The notes: generated from the letters alone by a model not told the origin. Counted from the first letter of the stretch, positions 1 to 6,830 are shown. The stretch: DNA of 12,301 nucleotides from Desulfarculus sp. (GCA_020216625.1 JAIUYB010000021.1:1-12301); one strand, 5' to 3'. Numbers and translations: made by a program.

Positions 1-130
1 GCCATGCCATTGCTCCAAGTTTGGGGTCTGGTTCGCCGAGCCTGCCTCATCGCCGGGAAAAAGGCCAGAAAAAGCTGGGCCGCTGGGCCATCGTCCGGGC
101 CGGTCCTGGATTTGTGAAAACCCGCGCGCG
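1..130. other. No recognisable gene
   Basis: I find no supportable gene in these bases downstream of the thiolase operon. The open frame that runs through here on the plus strand is the antisense shadow of the thiolase gene and has the low-complexity Gly/Ala/His-rich composition typical of such shadows. The stretch may be the 3' flank of a neighbouring gene outside the window. Confidence 0.5.
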
Positions 131-168
131 AAAAGCCCCGCCCCCCGGCCGGGAGCCGAGGGGCGGGC
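131..168 (-). terminator. Probable intrinsic terminator of the fadBA-like operon
   Basis: Read on the minus strand, a GC-rich stem follows the thiolase stop by about 23 bases. One arm is complementary to 160-167 and the other to 137-144, an 8-pair CCCGCCCC/GGGGCGGG stem that extends further if one bulged base is allowed. It is followed by TTTT (131-134). The T tract is short, so termination may be partial. Position and orientation fit the end of the two-gene operon. Confidence 0.55.
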
Positions 169-191
169 GGTTTGAGCGGGTGTGGGCAAGG

Positions 192-1397
192 CTAGTAGTT
201 TTCGCGCTCGATGATGGTGGCCACGCCCTGGCCGCCGCCCACGCAGGCGTTGGCGCAGCCGTAGCGGCCGCCCTTGGCGTTAAGGATGCGGGCCAGGGTG
301 CCCACCAGGCGGTTACCGGTGGCGCCCAGGGGGTGGCCGATGGCCAGGCCGCCACCCATGACGTTGACCTTCTCCGGGTCCAGGCCCAGCTCCTTGATGC
401 AGTTCAGGGCCACGATGGCGAACGCCTCGTTGATCTCCCAGAAGTCGATCTCGCTGGCCTTCAGGCCGGCGCGCTCCAGGGCCTTCAGGCTGGCCGGCAC
501 CGGGCCGTGGCCCATGATGGTGGGGTCCACGCCCACGAAGGAGATGGAGCGAATGGTGGCCAGGGGCTTGACGCCCTTTTTCTTGGCGAACTCCTTGGAC
601 ATCAGCATCAGGCCGGTGCCGGCGGCGTTCAAGGGCGAGCTGACGCCGGCGGTGATCACGCCGTCCTTCTTGAAGGCGGGCTTGAGCTTGGCCAGGTCCT
701 CCAGGCTGGTCTCGCCGCGCACCGCCTGGTCGAGCTTCACGCTCATGACGCTGCCGTCGGCCTGGGGAGCGTCCACCGGCAGGATCTCGTCGTCGAAGAA
801 GCCCTGGGCCTGAGCCTGGGCCGCGCGCTGGTGGCTGCGCACCGCCCACCGGTCCATGTCCTCCTTGCTCAGGCCGCTGAGGGCGAAGAGCTTCTCGGCG
901 GTGAGCCCCATGTTGGTGGCGGTCATCATCTCCCAGTGCTTATAGGCCGGGGAGAGGAACAGGTCGGTGTTGTAGGACACCAGGCCGCGGTCCTGGGTGG
1001 TGCCGCCCATGGGCACCCGGGTCATATGCTCCATGCCGCCGACCATGACCACGTCGGCGTTGCCAGTGGCGATCTCCATGAAGCCGATGTGGATGCCGGC
1101 CATGGCCGAGCCGCACTGCTGGTCCACGAACTTGGCGGCGATGGTGTTGGGCAGGTTGGCCAAAAAGATCGGGGTGCGGCCGCCGTAGGTCCACTGCTCG
1201 CCCACGCCGGTGGCCGAGCCCACGATGAAGTCGTCGATCTCCTCGGGCGCCACGCCGCTGCGTTTGATCAGCTCGGGCAGCACCTTGGCCAGCAGCTCGT
1301 CGGCGCGCAACTGGTAGAAGCAGTCGCGACCGGGATCATTGGGTCGGCAGCGGGATTGCGCGGTGCGCAGGTAACCAGCGATGACCACTTCTTGCAT
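192..1397 (-). CDS. fadA: Acetyl-CoA acyltransferase (3-ketoacyl-CoA thiolase)
   Basis: This 401-residue thiolase would cleave 3-ketoacyl-CoA with free CoA, giving acetyl-CoA and a shortened acyl-CoA, the last step of beta-oxidation in the cytoplasm. The length fits the roughly 390-residue family. The catalytic set is present: nucleophilic Cys95 in VDQQCGS, NEAF at 323-326, His355 in GHPLG and Cys385 in CVGGGQG. The start is supported by AAGGAG (1406-1411 on the complement), 8 bases upstream of ATG. The gene follows the FadB-like gene by 65 bases on the same strand, the E. coli fadBA order, so co-transcription is likely. Around residues 250-262 the usual DGA-containing loop reads SSPLNAAGTG, so it is not a textbook FadA. 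A biosynthetic acetoacetyl-CoA thiolase is possible, but the FadB neighbour favours degradation. The family call is firm; chain-length preference is unknown. Confidence 0.93.
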   Translation of the reverse strand: MQEVVIAGYLRTAQSRCRPNDPGRDCFYQLRADELLAKVLPELIKRSGVAPEEIDDFIVGSATGVGEQWTYGGRTPIFLANLPNTIAAKFVDQQCGSAMAGIHIGFMEIATGNADVVMVGGMEHMTRVPMGGTTQDRGLVSYNTDLFLSPAYKHWEMMTATNMGLTAEKLFALSGLSKEDMDRWAVRSHQRAAQAQAQGFFDDEILPVDAPQADGSVMSVKLDQAVRGETSLEDLAKLKPAFKKDGVITAGVSSPLNAAGTGLMLMSKEFAKKKGVKPLATIRSISFVGVDPTIMGHGPVPASLKALERAGLKASEIDFWEINEAFAIVALNCIKELGLDPEKVNVMGGGLAIGHPLGATGNRLVGTLARILNAKGGRYGCANACVGGGQGVATIIERENY

Positions 1398-1462
1398 TTG
1401 CCACTCTCCTTGAGACGTTGAGTTCGTCGTTCAATATGTCTATACGCCGGCGCGGTCCCGGC

Positions 1463-3598
1463 CTAGCGGTCCTGGTAGAAGGTCCGGCCCGACTCGGCCA
1501 TGTCCTTGATCAGCTTGGCCGGGGCGAAGCGCGGGCCGTACTTGGCCTCCAGGGCCACCAGGGTCTGGTAGACGTTCTTCAGGCCCCACTGGTCGGCGTA
1601 GCGCAGGATGCCGCCGCGATAGGGCGGGAACCCGGTGCCCATGATCATGGCCAGGTCCATGTCCGCCGGCCGGTCGCAGATGCCCTCCTCCATCATCAGG
1701 GCGGCTTCGTTGATGGCCAGGCCCAGCATCAGGTCGATGATCTCCTGGGAGCTGGCCTCGCGCGGGGCCACGTTGTGCTGTTTCAGGTAATCGGCCACCA
1801 CCGCCGCCACCCGGGGATTGGGGACCGGCTTGGGCCCGCTGTAGTCGAAAGAGCCCCGGCCGGTCTTGCGGCCGTAGTCGCCCAGCTGGTAGATGGCCTC
1901 GGTCAAGGGGTGCACGGCGTAGCGCGGGCCCAGCTCGCGGGCGAAGGTCTGGTTGACGTGGTAGTTGATGTCGATGCCGGTCAGGTCGGCCAGGGTGGCC
2001 GGACCCATGGGCATGCCGAAGTCGGCCATCATGGCCTTCTCGATGGCTTCGCCGCTGACGCCATCGGCCAGCAGGAAGACCGAGCCGCCCATCAGGCCGC
2101 CCAGCTGGCGGCTGACGTAGAAGCCGGGGCCGTCGTTGACCACCACCGGCACCTTCTTGATGGCCCGGCCAAAGTCCACGCTGGTGGCCAGCGTCTGGTC
2201 GCTGGTCTGCTTGGCGCAGATGATCTCCAGAAGCGGCATGCGCTCGGCCGGGTTGAAGAAGTGTAGGCCGATCATGCGACCGGGGTCGGACAGGATGCTG
2301 GCCATCTCGGTGATGGGCAGGGCCGAGGTGTTGGTGCCGAAGATTACCTCCGGTCGGCAGACGCCCTCCAGCTTCTTCCAGATGTCCTGCTTGACCTTCA
2401 TGTTCTCCAGCACCGCCTCGATGACCAAGTCCACGTCCTTGAGCTCGGCCAGGTCGGTGGTGGTGGTGAGCTTGGCCGCCAACAGGGCGTCCAGCTTCTC
2501 CGGGGTTAGCTTCTTGGTCTTGATCTGGTAGGCGAAGGTCTTCTTGATGGCGGCCAGGGCCTTTTCCACCGCCTGGTCGTTGATCTCCCAGAGCACCGCG
2601 TCAAAGCCGCCCGCCAGCAACAGGTGCACGATGCCCGAGCCCATCACGCCGCCGCCCAGCATGGCCACCTTGCGGGGCTTGGCCGGGGTCAGGCCCTTGA
2701 TGCGGGGCAGGCGGCCGGCCGCGCGCTCGTTGAGGAAGGTGCTGATCAGGTTCTTGGCCACCTCGCCCACCAGCAACTGGCCAAAGAGCTGGGCCTCGCG
2801 GGCGATGTCGGCCTGGAAGTCGGTGGTCAGGCCCTTTTCCACCGCCTCGATGATGGCGAACGGGGCGGGGTAGCCCTTGGCCTTGGGCGCGGTCTGGGCC
2901 TTGATGAAGGCGATCTGGTTTTTTTTCTCGCTGGCGCTGGGCAGGCGGTCGAAGCGGCGGCTGGCCAGGCGGGTCTTGTGGGAGAGCAGACCGCGCTTGA
3001 ATTTCTCGGCCGCGGCCAGGGCGATGTCCATCAGTTTCTCGGGCGGAGCCAGCTCGTCCACCAAGCCATAGGACCAGGCCTTCTCGGCCTTGATGAACTT
3101 GCCCGAGAGCATCAGGTCCATGGCGTTGGGCAATCCGATCAGCCGGGGCAGGCGCTGGGTGCCGGCCGAGCCGGGGATGAGGCCCAGCTTGACCTCGGGC
3201 AGGCCCAGGCTGACCCCGGCCGCCGCCACCCGGTAGTGGCAGGCCATGGCCATCTCCAGGCCGCCGCCCAGGCAGTTGCCATTCAAGGCGGCGATGACCG
3301 GCTTGCCGCCCTGCTCGATGGCGTTGAACCACTCATGGACGGTCATGAGTTTTTCGACAAAGGGCGCGGCCTGCTTGACGGTGAGGAGCTGGGTGACGTC
3401 GGCGCCGGCCACGAAGTTCTTGCCTACTCCGGTGAGGATCACCACCTTGACCTCGGCCTCGGCCAGGGCCTGGCGGGTGGCCTCTTGCAACTCGAGGATG
3501 AAGTGCTCCGACATCTGGTTGACCGGCGGGTTGTCCATGCGCAGGATGGCCACCCCGTCCTTTAGTTCGATCTGCACCGTCCGGTAGTCAGTCTTCAT
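1463..3598 (-). CDS. fadB: Bifunctional enoyl-CoA hydratase / 3-hydroxyacyl-CoA dehydrogenase (FadB-like)
   Basis: This 711-residue multifunctional beta-oxidation protein would hydrate trans-2-enoyl-CoA and oxidise the resulting 3-hydroxyacyl-CoA with NAD+. The N-terminal crotonase domain (about 10-190) has the oxyanion-hole region NGNCLGGGLE. Both catalytic glutamates are present: Glu115 and Glu135 (in LPEVKLG). A linker leads to the Rossmann domain with GGGVMGSGI at 315-323, then His446 in GLHFFNP and Glu458, the expected catalytic pair. NDGPGFYVSR (488-497) opens the C-terminal dehydrogenase domains, which run to the end. E. coli FadB has 729 residues, so this copy is full length. The ATG at 3598 is preceded on its strand by a purine-rich GAGGG-type site. 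In FadB systems the product passes to a FadA thiolase, which is the next gene downstream. A good promoter lies at 3868-3895. Confidence 0.95.
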   Translation of the reverse strand: MKTDYRTVQIELKDGVAILRMDNPPVNQMSEHFILELQEATRQALAEAEVKVVILTGVGKNFVAGADVTQLLTVKQAAPFVEKLMTVHEWFNAIEQGGKPVIAALNGNCLGGGLEMAMACHYRVAAAGVSLGLPEVKLGLIPGSAGTQRLPRLIGLPNAMDLMLSGKFIKAEKAWSYGLVDELAPPEKLMDIALAAAEKFKRGLLSHKTRLASRRFDRLPSASEKKNQIAFIKAQTAPKAKGYPAPFAIIEAVEKGLTTDFQADIAREAQLFGQLLVGEVAKNLISTFLNERAAGRLPRIKGLTPAKPRKVAMLGGGVMGSGIVHLLLAGGFDAVLWEINDQAVEKALAAIKKTFAYQIKTKKLTPEKLDALLAAKLTTTTDLAELKDVDLVIEAVLENMKVKQDIWKKLEGVCRPEVIFGTNTSALPITEMASILSDPGRMIGLHFFNPAERMPLLEIICAKQTSDQTLATSVDFGRAIKKVPVVVNDGPGFYVSRQLGGLMGGSVFLLADGVSGEAIEKAMMADFGMPMGPATLADLTGIDINYHVNQTFARELGPRYAVHPLTEAIYQLGDYGRKTGRGSFDYSGPKPVPNPRVAAVVADYLKQHNVAPREASSQEIIDLMLGLAINEAALMMEEGICDRPADMDLAMIMGTGFPPYRGGILRYADQWGLKNVYQTLVALEAKYGPRFAPAKLIKDMAESGRTFYQDR

Positions 3599-3867
3599 GT
3601 TTCCCTCTTCTCTTGAAAAGAAAGCCGTGGGCGAAGGCGAAGTCCAGTCGCGAGCCCCGGCGCGCGATTGATGAACAAGGCCCTTTGCCGGTGGGCGGGC
3701 CCAAAGGGAGCCGCGGGTTGGCGCGCCCCGCTGGCGGACAGGCCCCCGCTGGCGATATCGGCGGCGGGGCGACCAGCCCGCCGGAGCCCGACCCAGGTCT
3801 CCGCGCGCGGATTCCCAGGCGATTATTAGCGTTTAGCATTACTCAGCGCTTTATTTGCAACATCAAG

Positions 3868-3895
3868 ATTATTCTAAGAAACAAAAACATGTCAA
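3868..3895 (-). promoter_or_regulatory. Sigma70-type promoter for fadBA-like operon
   Basis: Read on the minus strand, a perfect -35 TTGACA (complement of 3890-3895) is followed after 16 bases by AATAAT (complement of 3868-3873), five of six matches to TATAAT. It lies in an AT-rich island in otherwise GC-rich sequence. Transcription would start near 3861 and leave a leader of about 260 bases. Sequence match only. Confidence 0.6.
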
Positions 3896-3918
3896 GACAT
3901 AATGAACGTTGAATCATT
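3889..3918. promoter_or_regulatory. Inverted repeats at the fadB promoter, possible operator
   Basis: ATGTC-AA-GACAT (3889-3900) is a perfect 5-base inverted repeat lying over the -35 hexamer. Immediately upstream is a second short inverted repeat, AATGA (3901-3905) with TCATT (3914-3918). Their position over and just upstream of the -35 suits a regulator site. The arms are short and the region is AT-rich, so chance is possible, and the cognate regulator is not identifiable. Confidence 0.3.
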
Positions 3919-4111
3919 TTTTGGGATGGCTATCGGGGGGGCCGGATGGCCCGGCCGGGGTGAGTGGGCTGGTGGGCAAAAAGGGGGGGCGGGCCATGAA
4001 TTGGGACGATCACGGTGATCGACCCGGTCGGCGCGGGCCAACTAGGCGTGGCCGGTGAGGCCGGTGTGGCTGGTTTCGCGTGTCGGCCTGGGGCGCGCGG
4101 GGGCGTGGGGG

Positions 4112-4816
4112 TTAGTCGCTGGCGGTCTTGCCGTTGCGCCGGTCCTGGATGTACTCCTGGGCGTACTTGCGATAGAGGTGGTAGAAAAGCACGCCCATGA
4201 TCTCGTGCCCGCGCATGGCCAACTCCTCGCGCTCGCCGGGCTTGAGATCGGTGGTGGCCCGTTGGAAGTCGTCGATCAGGCTCTTGGCGATTTCGCGGAA
4301 GCGATCGGCCAGCATCGGCATGGTCACTTCGGGTTTGAAGTTGCTGCGCCGGTTGATGCCCAGCTTGGCCATGCTGACCATGACCTTGGCGATGCTGATG
4401 TCATCCTGGTTGTAGACGTTGACTCCGTTTTTCTGCTTGGAGCTGATGAATTGCCACTCCTTGAGCTTGGGCAGCCAGCGCTTGGCCAGGCCGGTGGCGG
4501 CCAGGAAAGCCTCGTCTCCCTCCACCCCGGTGCCCAAATATTGCTCCACCGGGCGGAAATACTCGCTGCGCAGCTTGAGCATGGCCTGTTTGCTGGCGCT
4601 GCGGTGCTCCCAGAGGATTTTCTTGATGGTGGGCAGGGGGAAGAAGAAATCGTTCTGCAACTCCTTGATCAGCTTGATGCGTTCCACGTAGCTTTCGTCA
4701 TATTCGGCCGAGTTGCTGCCCAGCTTGCGCGGTTTGGGCAGCAGACCGCAGCGGATATAATAATGGATGGTCTGCTTGGGGACCTCGGTGCGCTTGGCCA
4801 ATTCGCTGATCTTCAT
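4112..4816 (-). CDS. MerR-family transcriptional regulator with a probable second MerR-like domain
   Basis: This 234-residue protein begins with a MerR-type winged helix (about 1-70): MKISELAKRTEVPKQTIHYY, then CGLLPKP and a tyrosine-aspartate step before the helix starting VERIKLIKELQ. Residues 103-155 look like a second MerR-type unit, with TGLAKRWLPKLKEW resembling a helix-turn-helix and VYNQDDISIAKVM resembling the wing and following helix. The C-terminal part (about 165-234) is helical and charged, with no cysteine cluster of the metal-sensing MerR type, so an organic ligand such as an acyl-CoA is more likely. I chose ATG at 4816 because it begins at the conserved MKIS and has GAGGG five bases upstream; upstream in-frame ATGs add residues outside the domain. 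It is divergent from the transporter operon and upstream of the beta-oxidation genes, so it probably controls one or both. The ligand is unknown. Confidence 0.85.
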   Translation of the reverse strand: MKISELAKRTEVPKQTIHYYIRCGLLPKPRKLGSNSAEYDESYVERIKLIKELQNDFFFPLPTIKKILWEHRSASKQAMLKLRSEYFRPVEQYLGTGVEGDEAFLAATGLAKRWLPKLKEWQFISSKQKNGVNVYNQDDISIAKVMVSMAKLGINRRSNFKPEVTMPMLADRFREIAKSLIDDFQRATTDLKPGEREELAMRGHEIMGVLFYHLYRKYAQEYIQDRRNGKTASD

Positions 4817-4821
4817 TCTTG

Positions 4822-4826
4822 CCCTC
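4822..4826 (-). promoter_or_regulatory. Ribosome binding site deciding the merR start
   Basis: GAGGG on the minus strand lies five bases before the ATG at 4816. The alternative in-frame ATG at 4834 has only a weak GGGCGG-like site. This favours the 234-residue form. Confidence 0.5.
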
Positions 4827-4885
4827 GCGATCATGTTGCCGCCCGGCCGTCCCGGCCGACTGAACGGCTCTCCAAACATCGCTAC

Positions 4886-4914
4886 CATATACCTTAACCA
4901 GATCAAAAACCCAA
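4886..4914 (-). promoter_or_regulatory. Possible promoter of the merR-type gene
   Basis: On the minus strand TTGGGT (complement of 4909-4914) and TATATG (complement of 4886-4891) are separated by 17 bases, upstream of the regulator. Transcription would begin near 4879, giving a leader of roughly 60 bases. The hexamers match consensus in only three and four positions, so this is tentative. Confidence 0.4.
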
Positions 4915-4949
4915 GCCGGCTCACGCACCCGGCCGCGGTCTCGCAGCGG

Positions 4950-4963
4950 GGAAAGGGACGCGC
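4950..4963 (+). repeat. 14-base repeat, copy 1 (GGAAAGGGACGCGC)
   Basis: The 14-mer GGAAAGGGACGCGC occurs here and again exactly at 5443-5456, on the same strand and in the same intergenic region. Its 3' part overlaps a GACGCG/CGCGTC inverted repeat (4957-4975). Function is unknown. Confidence 0.6.
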
Positions 4964-5087
4964 TTCTAACGCGTCGCTTTGGCGCGAGGCTGGGGGATGG
5001 CCTGGCTCCGTTTTTGAAATTGGCTAACCACGCGGGATTGTGAACTCCTGAGCGCTTGATAAAATATTAACTTGCCACCAAATGATA

Positions 5088-5116
5088 TTGACAACGTATC
5101 TCGAAGTTAGTACGAT
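5088..5116 (+). promoter_or_regulatory. Sigma70-type promoter of the transporter operon
   Basis: A perfect -35 TTGACA (5088-5093) is followed after exactly 17 bases by TACGAT (5111-5116), four of six matches to TATAAT. The sequence upstream (about 5055-5085) is AT-rich, as in UP elements. Transcription would start near 5123 and leave a leader of about 430 bases before livK. It is the best rightward promoter I see upstream of livK. Assigned by sequence only. Confidence 0.6.
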
Positions 5117-5142
5117 ACATTTCGAATCTAACATGTATCATA
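5096..5142. promoter_or_regulatory. Operator-like symmetric element at the livK promoter
   Basis: TACGATACAT (5111-5120) and ATGTATCATA (5133-5142) form an inverted repeat with nine of ten positions paired around a 12-base centre that contains the palindrome TTCGAA. A further half-site, GTATC (5096-5100), lies in the promoter spacer and is inverted relative to GATAC (5114-5118). TCGAA recurs 21 bases apart (5101 and 5122), two helical turns. The element covers the -10 and probable start site, a position suited to control by the divergent MerR-type protein or another regulator. Confidence 0.5.
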
Positions 5143-5187
5143 GCTAAACGCGAAACAATTCTTCGCTACCCGTTCGTTTCACGCACT

Positions 5188-5209
5188 CCGGAGCGCGGGC
5201 GCGCTCCGG
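5188..5209 (+). repeat. Perfect GC-rich hairpin in the livK leader
   Basis: CCGGAGCGC (5188-5196) pairs perfectly with GCGCTCCGG (5201-5209) around the four bases GGGC. It lies about 65 bases downstream of the probable transcription start. No T tract follows, so it is not a standard intrinsic terminator. It could stabilise the transcript, cause pausing or be a protein-binding site. Confidence 0.55.
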
Positions 5210-5440
5210 GAGGGCCCGGGGGAAGGGGCTCGTTGCGGACGGGGGTCGGCGAAACCTGACCGGGCGTCAAATATAAAGCCATCCCCCTCATCGTGTCGGC
5301 CAGCCTAGCAGGGGACGGCGCCCAGGTTTCTCAAGCTTGCCTTATCCGGAAATGTCCGGCGCCCAAACGCCGGCCCCTTGGGTTCCCATGGTGACCAAAC
5401 CGTCGCCGGGGCGACCGCCGCACCTGGCGGCGGCCCCGGT

Positions 5441-5474
5441 CCGGAAAGGGACGCGCCCCGGAAGGGGACGCCCC
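5441..5474 (+). repeat. Tandem 17-base repeat containing copy 2 of the 14-base motif
   Basis: Two adjacent 17-base units start at 5441 (CCGGAAAGGGACGCGCC) and 5458 (CCGGAAGGGGACGCCCC) and differ at two positions. The first contains the exact 14-mer also found at 4950-4963. They lie about 80 bases before the livK start, in the presumed leader. Function is unknown; GC bias lowers the weight of the second unit. Confidence 0.5.
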
Positions 5475-5536
5475 CGATAGGTGATCCGCCGCTCACGCCT
5501 GGGCCATCGGCCCGGGCGGGGTGGGTAACCAGGCAC

Positions 5537-5546
5537 AAGGGAGGGG
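5537..5546 (+). promoter_or_regulatory. livK ribosome binding site
   Basis: AAGGGAGGGG gives a strong Shine-Dalgarno site six bases before ATG at 5553. An adjacent in-frame GTG at 5550 is only three bases away from it, so ATG is the better start. Confidence 0.6.
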
Positions 5547-5552
5547 TCCGTG

Positions 5553-6830
5553 ATGAAAAGGCATGGCTGGATTTGGCGGGTGTGGCTTGGGTTGCTGCTG
5601 GGGCTGGCCCTGGCCGGGACGGCGCTGGCGGCCGAGCCGATCAAGATCGGGGTGCTGGGACCCATGGCCTTCACCCAGGGAGAAGGCCACTGGAATGGGG
5701 CCAGCATGGCGGCCGAGGAGATCAACGCCGCAGGTGGCGTCAAAGTCGGCGGTGTGAACCGGCCCATCGAGCTGGTCAAGGTGGACACCAACGAGTTTCT
5801 GAGCATTCCCGACGCCACCAACGCGGCGGAGATGGCCATCAGCCGGCACAAGGTCGACTTCCTGGTCGGCGGATTCCGCACCGAGGCGGTTCTGGTGATG
5901 CAGGACATCGCCATGGACGCCAAGAAGGTCTTCATCGGCTGCGGCGCGGCCCATCCCGAGCTCTGCACCCGGGTGACCAAGGACTATGACCGCTACAAGT
6001 ATTGGTTCCGCCTCACCCCGATCAACTCCACCTATCTGGGCAAGGTCGACTTCATCCTGCTGGGCACCGTGGCCGCGATCATGAAGCAGACCCTGGGCCT
6101 GGAAAAGCTCAAGGTGGCCATCATCGCGGAAAAGGCATCCTGGGCCGATCCCATCGTCAAGGCGGCGGAGACGATGCTGCCCGAGAAGATGGGCATGGAG
6201 GTGGTGGGCACCTGGCGGCCCTCGCCGGTGGCCAAGGACTGCACCGCCGAACTCAGCGCCATCCAGCGGGCCGGGGCGCACATCGTCTTCACCACCTTCT
6301 CCTCCTCGGTGGGTCTGACCTTCGCCAAGCAGTGGGGGGAGCTCAAGGTCCCGGCCGCCGCGGTGGGCATCAACGTTGAATCGCAAAAGAGCGGCTTCTG
6401 GGAGGCCACCAGCGGCAAGGGCGAGTACACCCTTACCGTGAACACCTACGCCAGGGTCAAGATCACCGACAAGACCATACCCTTCTACGACAAATACCTG
6501 AAGCTCTACAAGGAAGCTCCCAACTACACCTCCGGCACCTATGACGCCCTCTACATCCTCAAGGAGGCGGTGGAGAAGGCCGGCACCACCGACTCCGACA
6601 AGGTCGTCGCCCAGATAGAGAAACACGACGGCATTGGCACCGCCGGCCGTGAGGTCTTCGACAAGTCCCACGACATCACCTGGGCCCCCGGCTACGTGAC
6701 CTCCATTGGCAGTCAGTGGCAGGATGGCCAGATGGTCTGCGTCTGGCCGATCAACTGGGAGGGCGTCACCTACGAGGGCGCGGTGCCCTACAAGCTGCCG
6801 CCTTGGGTGGTGGAGCACTGGAAGAAGTAG
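5553..6830 (+). CDS. livK: Periplasmic substrate-binding protein of a Liv/HAAT-type ABC transporter
   Basis: This 425-residue exported protein would capture the substrate in the periplasm and deliver it to the LivH/LivM permease. The N-terminus is a classical Sec signal: MKR, a hydrophobic stretch (about 10-25) and an ALA|AE cleavage point after residue 26. No lipobox cysteine is present. The mature protein opens with PIKIGVLGPM, then GHWNGASMAAEEINAAGGV, the hallmark of type I periplasmic binding proteins of the branched-chain amino acid family (Peripla_BP_6-like). At 425 residues it is longer than E. coli LivK (about 370), as is common for members that bind aromatic, urea or amide ligands. 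Ligand identity cannot be read from the sequence; the downstream acyl-CoA ligase suggests a carboxylic acid. It is first in the operon and separated from livH by hairpins that may raise its expression over the permeases. Confidence 0.9.
   Translation: MKRHGWIWRVWLGLLLGLALAGTALAAEPIKIGVLGPMAFTQGEGHWNGASMAAEEINAAGGVKVGGVNRPIELVKVDTNEFLSIPDATNAAEMAISRHKVDFLVGGFRTEAVLVMQDIAMDAKKVFIGCGAAHPELCTRVTKDYDRYKYWFRLTPINSTYLGKVDFILLGTVAAIMKQTLGLEKLKVAIIAEKASWADPIVKAAETMLPEKMGMEVVGTWRPSPVAKDCTAELSAIQRAGAHIVFTTFSSSVGLTFAKQWGELKVPAAAVGINVESQKSGFWEATSGKGEYTLTVNTYARVKITDKTIPFYDKYLKLYKEAPNYTSGTYDALYILKEAVEKAGTTDSDKVVAQIEKHDGIGTAGREVFDKSHDITWAPGYVTSIGSQWQDGQMVCVWPINWEGVTYEGAVPYKLPPWVVEHWKK

Larger units (their letters stand above)
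3599..4111. other. Intergenic region between merR-type gene and fadB-like gene
   Basis: This 513-base gap holds no convincing gene. Its right part (4111 to about 3930) is GC-rich and shows no clear terminator for the regulator. An AT-rich island at about 3820-3920 contains the best minus-strand promoter. From about 3861 to 3599 lies a GC-rich untranslated leader for the beta-oxidation operon, including an 11-base direct repeat CCCCGCTGGCG at 3726-3736 and 3744-3754. The repeat may be no more than GC-rich sequence bias. Confidence 0.5.
4817..5552. other. Long divergent intergenic region and livK leader
   Basis: About 735 bases without a convincing gene separate the regulator from the transporter operon. 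From left to right it holds the merR-type promoter (4886-4914), a small GACGCG/CGCGTC hairpin (4957-4975) and an AT-rich island (about 5040-5165). The island contains the rightward promoter and an operator-like element. A GC-rich leader with several stem-loops and a repeated 14-base motif then leads to the livK ribosome binding site. Additional short inverted repeats occur at 5356-5373 (CCGGCG/CGCCGG) and 5415-5433 (CCGCCG/CGGCGG). I see no known riboswitch. Confidence 0.6.

Noticed and set aside
21..1421. 466-residue plus-strand frame over the thiolase gene
   Set aside because: Gly/Ala/His/Val-rich shadow of the thiolase; no family resemblance.
3588..3839. 83-residue minus-strand frame upstream of the fadB-like gene
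   Set aside because: Pro/Gly/Arg-rich, overlaps the fadB start in another frame and lies in the presumed leader; no motif or clear ribosome binding site.
3940..3956. GGCCGG/CCGGCC hairpin as a terminator for the merR-type gene
   Set aside because: Only six pairs and no T tract on the minus strand; GC-rich sequence makes such stems common.
4817..4924. 36-residue N-terminal extension of the MerR-type regulator
   Set aside because: It precedes the conserved MKIS start, overlaps the probable promoter and does not resemble the family.
5088..5116. Classical MerR-activated promoter with a 19-base spacer
   Set aside because: The spacer is 17 bases, so the distorted-promoter mechanism is not supported by the sequence.
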